In this document: piece by piece, positions 36,228 to 45,240 of the stretch | Layout: each line of letters starts with the position of its first letter | How positions within the stretch are numbered: position 1 is the first letter of the stretch | Origin: Roseibium aggregatum | GTDB taxonomy: Bacteria > Pseudomonadota > Alphaproteobacteria > Rhizobiales > Stappiaceae | Direction of reading: 5' to 3' | Length of the DNA stretch: 64,000 nucleotides | Assembly (NCBI RefSeq): GCF_014692675.1 | Contig: NZ_JABFCZ010000016.1 | Coordinates: 62,001-126,000, forward strand | Notes under the pieces: generated by a model | Databases searched by the model: none | The model's input: only the letters and a program-made list of their open reading frames with translations | Told to the model about the DNA's origin: nothing | Made by a program: the position numbers and the translations under genes

Positions 36228-36767
36228 ATGGACACGCAGGCGAACGACGAGGATCTGGCCGAACGGGCCGCGGCAGGCGACGCGGGTGCGTTCCGCTGCC
36301 TGCTCGAACGCCATTATGACCTGGTCTACCGGCTGGCCTTCCGTCTTACCGGCCTGCGCGAGGACGCGGAGGATCTGGCGCAGGATATCTGTGCCTCTCT
36401 GCCGAAAAGGCTGCAGAGTTTTCGCCGGGAGGCGAAGTTCACAACATGGCTCTACCGGGTTGTCTTCAATGCAGCCCGGGACATGTACAGGCGCAGGGCG
36501 TCCGCCGACCGGGCTTCCGACGGTTTTGAGGTCCTTGCCAGGCTGGAGAGCGACGCCCGCGACGACGGCGAAGACCAGACCGCCTGGCTCTACGACACCC
36601 TGGACCGGATTGGCGGAGATCTTCGCGAGACGGCGATCCTGGTGATCGGCGAGGAACGAACCCATGCGGAAGCCGCTGAAATCCTGTCGGTGAAGGAAAC
36701 CACGATTTCCTGGCGCATGTCGAAACTGAAAGAAAAACTCAAATCCATCGCGAAAGCAGACTCATGA
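36228..36767 (+). CDS. ECF-type RNA polymerase sigma factor
   Basis: 179 aa. Sigma region 2 covers about 10-75 (FRCLLERHYDLVYRLAFRLTG, DAEDLAQDICASL, FTTWLYRVVFNAARDMYRRR). Region 4 covers about 125-172 (THAEAAEILSVKETTISWRMSKLKEKL). Its stop overlaps the start of the VWA-protein gene (ATGA), so the pair is translationally coupled. The partner's N-terminal cytoplasmic segment probably acts as its anti-sigma. No strong ribosome-binding site is seen before the ATG, suggesting low basal expression. Confidence 0.92.
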   Translation: MDTQANDEDLAERAAAGDAGAFRCLLERHYDLVYRLAFRLTGLREDAEDLAQDICASLPKRLQSFRREAKFTTWLYRVVFNAARDMYRRRASADRASDGFEVLARLESDARDDGEDQTAWLYDTLDRIGGDLRETAILVIGEERTHAEAAEILSVKETTISWRMSKLKEKLKSIAKADS

Positions 36768-38863
36768 CGGACGAGTTGGAAAAACTGAAGGCGGCCTTCC
36801 GCCAGGAACGGGCAAGCGATCCCGATCCTGATGCGCGCCATGCCGCGATCCACGCGGCAATGCTTCAGTTCGAGGAGCTTGAACAGGAAAAAAGTGAAAC
36901 CGCCGGCCAAGGATCGGCGGCGCCCGTGCGTCTCAAGACACGAGCCGGTGAATTTGCGGCTCGGATCTTGAGGAGATTTTCCATGACCCTGACCCGTTCG
37001 AGACTATCCTACATTCTGGCCGGCAGCGTGAGCCTGGCCGCCATCGTCCTCGTCGTCAATCTGAACTCCGGGAACCTGCCGGGTCTGTCCTCATGGCGCG
37101 GGAAGCAGCAGGAGCAGCCGGCGTCGGCCGGAGGCGGATTGCTGAGCTTGCATTCGGGCGAGTCCGAAGTGCCGGTGCCGGCGCCGCCGATGGAAGAACT
37201 GGCTGAACCCGATGTCAGTTATGATGTCGCGGCGGACTCTTCTGCCGCTCCTGCATCGGGTGCCGTTGCCCCGATGGCGGCCGCACCGTCCTTGGCGGCC
37301 CGCAAAATGACCGACGGACGGGCTCGTTCGATGCAGAAGACACGCGAGCTTCGCTCCGTCGGCGGTTTGGTTTCGTCCAATATCGCGCCAGGCACGGACG
37401 CTTTGACCCCGGTTTATCAGGACCAGGGCAGGGACCGTTTTTCCAATGTGCCCGACAATCCGGTCAAGCGGGTCGCCGATGACCCGGTCTCGACCTTCTC
37501 CGCAGATGTCGACACAGCCTCTTATGCCTTCATCCGCGGTTCTCTGAACATGGGCGTCCTGCCGCCCAAGGACGCGGTCCGGATCGAAGAGATGATCAAC
37601 TACTTCGACTACGATTATCCGGTGCCCGCGGACCGGAGCCAGCCGTTCAAGGCGGATGTCTCCATCATGCCCACGCCCTGGAACGCGGAAACCCGTCTGC
37701 TGCGGATCGGGATCAAGGGTTACGAGATCGAGCGGGCGGAGGCCCCCAAGGCCAATCTGGTGTTCCTGATCGACACCTCCGGGTCGATGGATGCGCCGGA
37801 CAAGCTGCCGCTGCTGCGCCAGGCCTTCAGGATGCTGGTTTCCAATCTCAGGCCCGATGATCTGGTCTCCATCGTGACCTATGCCGGCAGTGCGGGAACG
37901 GTTCTGGAACCGACAAAGGCGTCCGAGACCGGAAAGATCATGGCCGCCCTCGACAATCTGTCGGCCGGCGGCAGCACCGCTGGCGGCGAGGGCATCCGTC
38001 AGGCCTACCAGCTTGCCGAAGAACATATGGACAAGACCGGCATCAACCGGGTGATCCTGGCGACCGATGGCGATTTCAATGTCGGCATCAGCGATCCGGA
38101 GCAATTGAAGGATTTCGTCGAGCGCAAGCGCGACACCGGCGTGACCCTGTCCGTGCTCGGGTTCGGACGCGGCAACTATAACGATCTGCTGATGCAGGAA
38201 CTTGCGCAGAACGGCAACGGCAACGCCAGCTACATCGATACGCTGAGCGAGGCGCGCAAGGTACTCGTCGACGAGGCAAGTTCCACCCTGTTCCCGATCG
38301 CGAAGGACGTGAAGTTCCAGGTCGAGTTCAACCCGGCCGAGGTCAGCGAGTACCGCCTGATCGGTTACGAGACCCGCAAGCTGGAGCGTGAGGACTTCAA
38401 CAACGACAAGGTCGATGCCGGCGATATCGGTGCGGGCCATACGGTAACGGCGCTTTACGAATTCCGCCCGGCTTCGGCGTCCGGCGCCCTGATCGAACCC
38501 TTGCGCTACCAGAGCGAGGCCAAGCCCGCATCGGCGGACACGACGGACGAGATCGCGTTCCTGAAGATCCGCTACAAGCTGCCGGATGAGGACGTGAGCA
38601 AGCTGATCACGACCCCGATCGGCGCGGATGCGGTCAAGGACAAGATCCCGGATGCGTCCAACGACACGCGCTTTGCCGCGGCGGTGGCCGGCTTCGGCGA
38701 GATCCTGAAGGGCGGCAAATACACCGGTACCTACAGCCTGGACGACGTGCTCGCCCTGGCGGCATCCGCCCGCGGTAACGATCCCTACAATTACCGCGGA
38801 TCGTTCCTGGAACTGGTTCGTCTCGCCAAGAGTGCCGGGGCGATGGAACCTCTGAAGAAGTAG
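36764..38863 (+). CDS. Membrane-anchored von Willebrand factor A protein with N-terminal anti-sigma-like segment
   Basis: 699 aa. Residues 1-78 are cytosolic, charged and helical (LEKLKAAFRQERASDPDPDARHAAIH). One membrane helix lies at about 81-100, then an Ala/Pro linker. A YfbK-type N-terminal domain follows, with DDPVSTFSADVDTASYAFIR around 240. The VWA domain has an intact MIDAS (DTSGSMD near 336), and a DUF3520-like C-terminal half is expected outside the cytoplasm. Coupled to the ECF sigma gene, it likely senses an envelope signal and holds or frees the sigma factor. That role is inferred. Confidence 0.88.
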   Translation: MTDELEKLKAAFRQERASDPDPDARHAAIHAAMLQFEELEQEKSETAGQGSAAPVRLKTRAGEFAARILRRFSMTLTRSRLSYILAGSVSLAAIVLVVNLNSGNLPGLSSWRGKQQEQPASAGGGLLSLHSGESEVPVPAPPMEELAEPDVSYDVAADSSAAPASGAVAPMAAAPSLAARKMTDGRARSMQKTRELRSVGGLVSSNIAPGTDALTPVYQDQGRDRFSNVPDNPVKRVADDPVSTFSADVDTASYAFIRGSLNMGVLPPKDAVRIEEMINYFDYDYPVPADRSQPFKADVSIMPTPWNAETRLLRIGIKGYEIERAEAPKANLVFLIDTSGSMDAPDKLPLLRQAFRMLVSNLRPDDLVSIVTYAGSAGTVLEPTKASETGKIMAALDNLSAGGSTAGGEGIRQAYQLAEEHMDKTGINRVILATDGDFNVGISDPEQLKDFVERKRDTGVTLSVLGFGRGNYNDLLMQELAQNGNGNASYIDTLSEARKVLVDEASSTLFPIAKDVKFQVEFNPAEVSEYRLIGYETRKLEREDFNNDKVDAGDIGAGHTVTALYEFRPASASGALIEPLRYQSEAKPASADTTDEIAFLKIRYKLPDEDVSKLITTPIGADAVKDKIPDASNDTRFAAAVAGFGEILKGGKYTGTYSLDDVLALAASARGNDPYNYRGSFLELVRLAKSAGAMEPLKK

Positions 38864-38906
38864 AAGAAAAAGCACAGTCTCTGCCCATAGAGGGCAGGGA
38901 CTGTGC
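38863..38906 (-). terminator. Strong hairpin after the VWA gene
   Basis: A 15-bp stem, GCACAGTCTCTGCCC (38872-38886) with GGGCAGGGACTGTGC (38892-38906). A T-run follows on the minus strand (complement of 38865-38871), so it is a canonical terminator for leftward transcripts. It also closes the rightward sigma-VWA operon as a stable 3' hairpin. Confidence 0.75.
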
Positions 38907-38927
38907 CCAAAAATAAACTTCGATTTG

Positions 38928-39085
38928 GTCATCCCGGGCGAACGCCAGTGAGACCCGGAACCGGAGAGCCGGGGTCTTCGTAAGATCAGCCTTACCGAAT
39001 TTGACAGGCTTCTACCTCTCCGGTCCCGGCTCGCGCTGTCGCTTGGCCGGGATGACTTTGGAGAGGAAGAGTTTCGCCGGCAGAA
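38928..39085. repeat. Dispersed intergenic repeat, copy 2
   Basis: Begins GTCATCCCGG and ends CCGGGATGAC (to 39056), with similarity to copy 1 continuing through GGAGAGGAAGAG to about 39085. The outer 10-mers are perfect inverted complements. It lies between two hairpins in the gap between the VWA gene and the Glyoxalase_8 gene. Confidence 0.85.
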
Positions 39086-39086
39086 T

Positions 39087-39116
39087 AAGCCCCTGTCCTT
39101 GAAAGGGCAGGGGCTT
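39087..39116. terminator. Terminator-like hairpin below the Glyoxalase_8 gene
   Basis: Stem AAGCCCCTGTCC (39087-39098) with GGGCAGGGGCTT (39105-39116), one G-U pair. Only weak T-tracts on either side, so termination efficiency is uncertain. It sits 13 bases beyond the leftward gene's stop. Confidence 0.6.
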
Positions 39117-39128
39117 CCTGTTTGTCGA

Positions 39129-39566
39129 CTAGCTCGCCAGACGGCGAACGCGCATATGGGGGACGCCGTCGGAGGTCTTGGCGGCGGTGACGCCGTATTC
39201 ATCCACCGTGGCGGTCACGCGGGTCCGGTAGGCGGAGAAACTGTCGAAGGTCACCACGTCGACCGGCTCGTCGAAGCGGACGGTCACCCGCAGGTGCCCG
39301 TTCGCACCAACGGCCGCCACGCCGATGACTTCGCCGGTAAACGGCTGATGCAGATACTCTCCGCTCACCCGGTCGCCGAGCGACAGCAGCACCTTCGGCC
39401 CGTTTCCGGCAGCCGCGTGCAGGGTGTTCCAGTCACGGTAGCCGTATTGCCGGGCAACCAGTTCCAGTGCCAGGCCGTGGCCGAGCGGTTTGCCGTCCAC
39501 CACGGGAACGGCCGTGCGTAATCTTTTCGCCTGAGCCTTGAGCTCGGAAATCGTCGGTAGGGACAT
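39129..39566 (-). CDS. Glyoxalase-superfamily (Glyoxalase_8-like) protein
   Basis: 145 aa. Residues 1-50 match the Glyoxalase_8 domain pattern (LKAQAKRLRTAV...LGHGLALELVARQYGYRDWNTLHAAAG). The next 90 residues form a small beta-rich domain (LSLGDRVSGEYLHQPFTGEVIGV). Cytoplasmic. No enzymatic residues can be assigned. Family members also occur on plasmids, and their biochemical role is unclear. Confidence 0.82.
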   Translation of the reverse strand: MSLPTISELKAQAKRLRTAVPVVDGKPLGHGLALELVARQYGYRDWNTLHAAAGNGPKVLLSLGDRVSGEYLHQPFTGEVIGVAAVGANGHLRVTVRFDEPVDVVTFDSFSAYRTRVTATVDEYGVTAAKTSDGVPHMRVRRLAS

Positions 39567-39752
39567 TGCTAACGCCTTTCATGTCGTCACAGGCGCATTC
39601 GACGGGGCTCGCATTGCCATCGGCCTGCATGAACATGCAAAGGCTGATTGAGCCGGCAGGCATTCAAAAACGAATTCTCTGCCGGGAAGGTTTCACCAAG
39701 GGCTTTCACCCGCGAGCGGCCGGGACCTTCTGCCCGGATGCCCAGATAGGAA

Positions 39753-39782
39753 GGCGTCCGGCTTTTGTCAATGCCGGACGCC
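39753..39782 (-). terminator. Stem-loop downstream of the FAD-linked dehydrogenase gene
   Basis: A perfect 10-bp stem (GGCGTCCGGC with GCCGGACGCC) 18 bases past the leftward stop codon, with only a partial T-tract (TTCCTAT). Likely a terminator. The rest of 39567-39800 shows no gene. Confidence 0.6.
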
Positions 39783-39800
39783 GGATTGCGTTTGCCTGGT

Positions 39801-41213
39801 CTAGAGAACCCGGCCCGGATTGAGCAGGTCCTTGGGATCGAAGGCGGCCTTGACCCTTTGCATCAGGTCGAGTTCCAGTTCGCTCTTCACGCCTTTCAAA
39901 AGGTCGCGCTTCAGGCGCCCGATGCCGTGTTCGGCGGAAATCGATCCGTGGAAGTCATGGACGATCCCGTGGACGATGGCATTCATCTCGTCCCACTTGG
40001 AAAGATAGTCTTCCTTGTCCGCGCCGAGGGGCTGGCTGACGTTGAAGTGAATGTTGCCGTCGCCGAGGTGGCCGAAGGGAACCGGCCGGCAGCCCGGAAC
40101 GAACTCGGTCACGGCGGCCATGGCCTTGTCCAGGAACGCCGGGATCGAGGCGACCGGCACGGAGACATCGTGCTTGATCGAGCCGCCCTCGTGTTTCTGA
40201 ACCTCCGACATGCCGTGGCGGATGTGCCAGAAGTCCTTCACCTGGGCCAGGCTCTGGGCGAAGGCGGCGTCTTCCACGAGGCCGGCCTCGAAGGCCTCGC
40301 CGAGGATCGATTCCATCAGGTCGCGAACCGGAAAGGCTTCCGAGCCGCTGGACAGTTCCATCAGCACGTACCAGTCATGGGTGCCTTCCAGCGGATCGCG
40401 GGCGCCGTCCAGGTGGGCGACGCAGAAGTCGACCCCGATGCGCGGCAGGATTTCAAAGCCTGTCAGCACCGGTCCTGCCTGCGCCTTGGTGATGGAAAAC
40501 AGCTTCAGCGCGTCGTGCGGGCTGGCCAGACCGATGAAGGCGACTTCCAGCTTTTTCGGCTTGGGGAATAGTTTCAGGGAAGCAGCGGTGATGATGCCGA
40601 GCGTCCCTTCCGCGCCGATAAATAATTGTTTCAAATCATAACCGGTATTGTCCTTGCGCAGGGTGCGCAGACCGTTCCAGATGTCGCCGTTGGGAAGCAC
40701 CACTTCCAGCCCCAGAACCAGATCGCGGGTGTTGCCATAGGCAAGCACGGCGGTGCCGCCGGCATTGGTGGAGATGTTGCCGCCGATCTGGCAGGAGCCC
40801 TGGGCGCCGAGTGACAAGGGGAACAGCCGGTCGACCTTTTCCGCTTCGTTCTGCAGCGTCTCCAGCACCACGCCGGAATCGACCGTGATGGTGAACCCGT
40901 CCGGATCGACATGGCGGACCTTGTTCATCCGGCCGAGGCAAAGCACGATTTCATCACCGGTTTCCGTAGGAATCTGACCGCCGACGAGCCCCGTGTTGCC
41001 GCCCTGCGGAACGATCTTCAGGCCGTTCTCGTAAGCATAGGTCAGGACCGCGCTGACTTCCTCCGTCGAGCCCGGGCGCAGCACCATGGGCGCCGTGCCG
41101 CGGTAAAGGTCGCGCTGTTCGACCAGAAAGGGCGCCTTGTCTTCCGGGGTGGTCAGAACGTTGCCGGCACCAATGATCTCGGCAAAACGGTCGGCATGGG
41201 AGTTTCGCTCCAT
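39801..41213 (-). CDS. FAD-linked 2-hydroxyacid dehydrogenase (D2HGDH/GlcD-type)
   Basis: 470 aa. A VAO-type FAD-binding domain carries PQGGNTGLVGGQ (about 70-81), LSLGAQGSCQIGGNISTNAGG and FIGAEGTLGIITA. The C-terminal half has metal and substrate ligands GHLGDGNIHFN and SAEHGIGRLKR, and the family ending NPGRVL. Oxidises a D-2-hydroxyacid, most likely D-2-hydroxyglutarate or D-lactate, donating electrons to a carrier. In some bacteria this family passes electrons to ETF, whose quinone oxidoreductase is at the left end of this window. Divergent from fabI. Confidence 0.9.
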   Translation of the reverse strand: MERNSHADRFAEIIGAGNVLTTPEDKAPFLVEQRDLYRGTAPMVLRPGSTEEVSAVLTYAYENGLKIVPQGGNTGLVGGQIPTETGDEIVLCLGRMNKVRHVDPDGFTITVDSGVVLETLQNEAEKVDRLFPLSLGAQGSCQIGGNISTNAGGTAVLAYGNTRDLVLGLEVVLPNGDIWNGLRTLRKDNTGYDLKQLFIGAEGTLGIITAASLKLFPKPKKLEVAFIGLASPHDALKLFSITKAQAGPVLTGFEILPRIGVDFCVAHLDGARDPLEGTHDWYVLMELSSGSEAFPVRDLMESILGEAFEAGLVEDAAFAQSLAQVKDFWHIRHGMSEVQKHEGGSIKHDVSVPVASIPAFLDKAMAAVTEFVPGCRPVPFGHLGDGNIHFNVSQPLGADKEDYLSKWDEMNAIVHGIVHDFHGSISAEHGIGRLKRDLLKGVKSELELDLMQRVKAAFDPKDLLNPGRVL

Positions 41214-41381
41214 GAGCGCGGATCCTCGTCTTTGGATTGGGTGAATTTGGCCGGCAACATAGTTGGTTGGATCGCGCGCGTCGACCGTTCATTCCACAGG
41301 GTCCGGCTTGAAGGAACAGGGGGGGTATGCCATAGGAAGCTGCCCTCTCGGGTGGTTAAGGGAATCCTTCTGGAGATGACG

Positions 41382-42200
41382 ATGGCGGAAACGCGCGGAC
41401 TTATGAGCGGCAAACGCGGACTGATCATGGGCCTGGCGAACAACAAGTCGATTGCATGGGGCATTGCGAAGTCCCTCAGCGACGCGGGCGCCGAACTGGC
41501 TCTGACCTATCAGGGCGATGCCTTGAAAAAGCGCGTGGAACCTCTCGCCGAACAGCTCGGTGCTTTCGTGGTCGGTCATTGCGATGTGACCGAGGCCGAA
41601 ACCATCGATACTGTCTTCAAGGTTCTGGAAGACAAATGGGGCAGGATCGACTTCGTCGTTCACGCCATCGCGTTTTCCGACAAGGAAGAACTGACCGGCC
41701 GGTTCGTGGACACCACGTCGGCGAATTTCGCCCGCACCATGGACATCTCCTGCTATTCGCTGACCGCCGTCACCCAGCGCGCGGAGAAGCTGATGACCGA
41801 GGGCGGCTCGATCCTGACGCTGACCTATTACGGCGCGGAAAAGGTCATGCCCCATTACAACGTCATGGGCGTTGCCAAGGCAGCCCTTGAAACCAGCGTC
41901 CGCTATCTGGCCATGGACCTCGGTCCGAAGAACATCCGCGTCAACGCCATTTCGGCCGGTCCGATCAAGACCCTGGCGGCTTCCGGCATCGGCGACTTCC
42001 GCTACATTCTGAAGTGGAACGAATACAATTCGCCGCTGCGCCGGACGGTCACGATCGAGGAAGTCGGCGACAGTGCCCTGTTCCTGCTTTCCGATCTGAG
42101 CCGCGGCGTGACCGGCGAGATCCAGCATGTCGACTGCGGCTACAACATTGTCGGGATGAAGGCGGTCGACGCGCCCGACATTGCCGTGGTCAAGGATTGA
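41382..42200 (+). CDS. fabI: Enoyl-[acyl-carrier-protein] reductase (NADH)
   Basis: 272 aa. Last reduction step of fatty-acid elongation. A short-chain dehydrogenase fold with the FabI-type nucleotide loop GLANNKSIAWGIAKSL and catalytic Tyr-x6-Lys in YNVMGVAK; SAGPIKTLAASGI and the ending GYNIVGM are typical. The ATG at 41382 is six bases after GGAG; the ATG at 41376 is too close to it. Alphaproteobacteria often have two FabI copies; only one is in view. Followed by a clear terminator. Confidence 0.97.
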   Translation: MAETRGLMSGKRGLIMGLANNKSIAWGIAKSLSDAGAELALTYQGDALKKRVEPLAEQLGAFVVGHCDVTEAETIDTVFKVLEDKWGRIDFVVHAIAFSDKEELTGRFVDTTSANFARTMDISCYSLTAVTQRAEKLMTEGGSILTLTYYGAEKVMPHYNVMGVAKAALETSVRYLAMDLGPKNIRVNAISAGPIKTLAASGIGDFRYILKWNEYNSPLRRTVTIEEVGDSALFLLSDLSRGVTGEIQHVDCGYNIVGMKAVDAPDIAVVKD

Positions 42201-42215
42201 TCCTGCGCTCTCTTG

Positions 42216-42241
42216 AAATGGCCGGTTTGCCGGCCATTTTT
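42216..42241 (+). terminator. Rho-independent terminator of fabI
   Basis: AAATGGCCGG (42216-42225) pairs with CCGGCCATTTTT (42230-42241) across a TTTG loop. Confidence 0.92.
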
Positions 42242-42314
42242 CTGATTAGCTATCCATTCCTGCCATTCCGAGCCGAACACAAGGGCCGCCCAGATCACTC
42301 TGCCGGTTTTTTCG

Positions 42315-42938
42315 ATGACGACCGTCCTGCCGCGTTTGCACAACCCGGGTCTCCTGATTTTCCTTCGCCACGGCGAGACCGACTGGAATGCGGAAGGCCG
42401 CATGCAGGGGCAGAAGGATATCCCGCTGAACGCGACGGGCGTGGAGCAGGCCCGCCAAAACGGTCAGCGCCTGAAGGCCTTTCTCGAAAATGCGCGGATC
42501 GATCCTTCGGAACTGGATTTTATGGCGTCGCCTCTGGGACGCACCCGAATGACCATGGAACTTGCCCGGACCGAAATGGGTCTGGCGCCGGGGGCCTATC
42601 GCCTGGAAGAGCGGCTGAAGGAACTGACCTTCGGCTCCTGGGAAGGCAGCACGCTGGAGGAAATCGCCGAAACCGCTCCGGAGCTCGTTGAGAGGCGGCG
42701 GGCCGACAAATGGGGATTTGTCCCGCCCGGCGGCGGCGAGAGCTACGAAATGCTGACGCAGCGCATCGGCGGATGGCTCGAGACGGTCGACCGGCCGAGT
42801 GTCGTCGTGGCCCATGGCGGCGTGTTCCGGGTCCTGCGTGGCCTTCTGGAAGGTCTTGAAAAGCGGCGCGTGCCGAAACTTCCCGTACCACAGGACGTCG
42901 TCTTCATCTGGCGTGACGGACGGCTGGAGGAAATTTGA
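42315..42938 (+). CDS. Histidine phosphatase family protein
   Basis: 207 aa. Catalytic motif LRHGETDWNAEGRMQG at about 17-32 with the phospho-accepting His. Also present are a second arginine region (SPLGRTRMT), the acid donor region ERLKELTFGSWEG, and VVVAHGGVFRVL with the second catalytic His. Belongs to the phosphoglycerate-mutase-like branch; small-molecule phosphatase of unknown substrate. Stands between fabI and aroC, same strand, and may share a transcript with aroC after 172 bases. Confidence 0.9.
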   Translation: MTTVLPRLHNPGLLIFLRHGETDWNAEGRMQGQKDIPLNATGVEQARQNGQRLKAFLENARIDPSELDFMASPLGRTRMTMELARTEMGLAPGAYRLEERLKELTFGSWEGSTLEEIAETAPELVERRRADKWGFVPPGGGESYEMLTQRIGGWLETVDRPSVVVAHGGVFRVLRGLLEGLEKRRVPKLPVPQDVVFIWRDGRLEEI

Positions 42939-43110
42939 GCCTCGTCGGAAACCCTTTGCCGCGGGAACGCGACACCGGGTCTTGAGCTGACGGGCGTCAT
43001 GCCGTATCGCTTGCGCCAACGGTTTCCGGACCTGTAGATGGTGCTGCCGCCTGCAGTTCGAAGACCCGAAGATCAAAGGCTGCCGCCGAACCCCGCTGGA
43101 AAGCATAGAC

Positions 43111-44196
43111 ATGTCGCATAATATTTTCGGTCATCTGTTTCGGGTCATGACCTGGGGCGAAAGCCATGGTCCTGCAATCGGGTGTGTGGTCGACGGCTGC
43201 CCGCCTTTGCTGCCTTTGACGGAGGCCGATATCCAGGGGTTCATGGACAAGCGCAAGCCCGGTCAGTCGCGTTTTACCACCCAGCGCCGCGAGCCGGACG
43301 AAGTCCGGATCCTGTCCGGCGTCATGATCGATGACGACGGCGTTCAAAAGACCACCGGCACGCCGATTTCCCTCATGGTGGAGAACACCGACCAGCGGTC
43401 CAAGGACTATTCGGAAATCAAGGACCGGTTCCGTCCCGGTCACGCCGATTATACCTATGATGCGAAATACGGCATTCGCGACTATCGCGGCGGCGGCCGG
43501 TCCTCGGCGCGCGAAACCGCCATGCGTGTGGCGGCCGGCGCGATCGCCCGCAAGGTCCTCAGCGGCGTCACCATCCGCGGCGCGCTGGTCCAGGTCGGGC
43601 CGCACAAGATCGACCGGTCCAACTGGAACTGGGGCGAGGTCGACAACAACGCCTTTTTCTGTCCGGACAAGGCGGCGGCCGAATTCTGGGCCGACTATCT
43701 GGACGGCATCCGCAAGAGCGGATCCTCCGTCGGTGCGGTGATCGAGGTTGTCGCGGAGGGCGTGCCGGCCGGCTGGGGGGCGCCGATCTACGGCAAGCTC
43801 GACACCGAAATCGCCGCGGCTCTCATGTCGATCAACGCCGTGAAGGGCGTGGAGATCGGTAACGGGTTCGAAGCCGCGACCCTGACCGGCGAGGAAAACG
43901 CCGACGAAATGCGCATAGGCAACGACGGCAAGCCGTTTTTCCTGTCCAACAATGCCGGCGGTATCCTGGGCGGCATTTCAAACGGCGATCCGATTGTCGC
44001 CCGCTTCGCCGTCAAGCCGACGTCGTCGATCCTGACCGAACGCAAGTCGGTCACCCGCCAGGGAGAGGAAGTCGACGTCATGACCAAGGGCCGCCACGAT
44101 CCTTGCGTCGGCATCCGGGCGGTGCCGGTCGGCGAGGCCATGATGGCATGCGTGCTTGCCGATCATTTCCTGCGTCATCGCGGCCAGGTCGGCTAG
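43111..44196 (+). CDS. aroC: Chorismate synthase
   Basis: 361 aa. Converts 5-enolpyruvylshikimate 3-phosphate to chorismate using reduced FMN, the last step of the shikimate pathway. All three family signatures are present: [17 protein letters not shown] near the start, [18 protein letters not shown] in the middle, and [18 protein letters not shown] near the end. GGAAAG precedes the ATG. Confidence 0.98.
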   Translation: MSHNIFGHLFRVMTWGESHGPAIGCVVDGCPPLLPLTEADIQGFMDKRKPGQSRFTTQRREPDEVRILSGVMIDDDGVQKTTGTPISLMVENTDQRSKDYSEIKDRFRPGHADYTYDAKYGIRDYRGGGRSSARETAMRVAAGAIARKVLSGVTIRGALVQVGPHKIDRSNWNWGEVDNNAFFCPDKAAAEFWADYLDGIRKSGSSVGAVIEVVAEGVPAGWGAPIYGKLDTEIAAALMSINAVKGVEIGNGFEAATLTGEENADEMRIGNDGKPFFLSNNAGGILGGISNGDPIVARFAVKPTSSILTERKSVTRQGEEVDVMTKGRHDPCVGIRAVPVGEAMMACVLADHFLRHRGQVG

Positions 44197-44334
44197 GGCG
44201 AATTGCCGTCGAAAAAGGCCGGCGGTTACATCTCGTTACAATTTTGTGCCGCCCGCGACGCTGGATCGCGGGAGGGAGCTTCCTAAAACTACTGACATCA
44301 GATCTGTGATCTGCCGTCTTTTCGGAGGGAAGCA

Positions 44335-45240
44335 ATGAACGATATGACGCCGGTTGTGCGGAAGACCGCGAAGGATTTTCCGCAGGAGCTTTTGGAACTC
44401 TACGATTACTACGTGCATGGAAAGATCACCAAGCGCGCGTTTCTGGAAGGCGCGGGCAAATTCGCCGTTGCCGGGGTGACGGCAGCCATGCTGCTCGACC
44501 AGCTCTCGCCGAACTACGCGCTGGCCCAGCAGGTGCCGCCCGACGACGCCTCGATCGTGACTGAGCGGATCACCTATCCCTCGCCGAACGGCCATGGCGA
44601 GGTGAACGGCTATCTGGTCCGCCCGGCCGGAGCCACCGGCAAGTTGCCCGCCGTCCTGGTCGTGCACGAGAACCGTGGCCTCAATCCCTATATCGAGGAC
44701 GTGGCACGCCGCATGGGCAAGGCAGGTTTCATGGCGCTCGCGCCCGACGGGCTGACCTCTGTCGGCGGTTATCCCGGCAATGACGACGAGGGCCGTGAAC
44801 TGCAGAAGACCGTCGACGGCACCAAGCTGATGAACGATTTCTTCGCCGGTTTCGAATATCTGCGTGGCCGGGACGACTGCACGGGCAAGGTCGGTGCGGT
44901 CGGCTTCTGCTACGGCGGCGGCGTGGTCAATGCCATCGCGGTCGCCTATCCGGAACTGGCCGCCGGCGTGCCGTTCTACGGCCGTCAGCCGAAGGCGGAG
45001 GACGTCGCAAACATCCAGGCGCCGCTGCTCCTGCAATACGCGGCCCTGGACGAGCGCATCAACGCGGGCTGGCCGGCCTATGAGGACGCCCTGAAAAAGG
45101 CGGGCAAGACGTATACCGCCTATATCTATCCGGACGTCAATCACGGGTTCCACAACGATACGACGCCGCGCTACGACGAGGCGGCGGCAAAGCTCGCCGA
45201 GGAACGCACCATCGCGTTCTTCAACGAGAACCTAAAATAG
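44335..45240 (+). CDS. Dienelactone hydrolase family protein with Tat-like leader
   Basis: 301 aa alpha/beta hydrolase. Catalytic triad visible as Cys192 in GFCYGGG, Asp near 240 in ALDERINAG and His near 271 in NHGFHND, the Cys-Asp-His set typical of dienelactone hydrolases. Residues 30-55 ([25 protein letters not shown]) follow a cytosolic helix and resemble the twin-arginine-type leader of E. coli YghX relatives, although the pair reads KR rather than RR. The gene begins 138 bases after aroC. Its end overlaps the convergent TRAP gene by nine bases. Confidence 0.9.
   Translation: MNDMTPVVRKTAKDFPQELLELYDYYVHGKITKRAFLEGAGKFAVAGVTAAMLLDQLSPNYALAQQVPPDDASIVTERITYPSPNGHGEVNGYLVRPAGATGKLPAVLVVHENRGLNPYIEDVARRMGKAGFMALAPDGLTSVGGYPGNDDEGRELQKTVDGTKLMNDFFAGFEYLRGRDDCTGKVGAVGFCYGGGVVNAIAVAYPELAAGVPFYGRQPKAEDVANIQAPLLLQYAALDERINAGWPAYEDALKKAGKTYTAYIYPDVNHGFHNDTTPRYDEAAAKLAEERTIAFFNENLK

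Noticed and set aside
37091..39202. Leftward 703-codon frame over the VWA gene
   Set aside because: Antisense shadow that also runs through the repeat and two hairpins.
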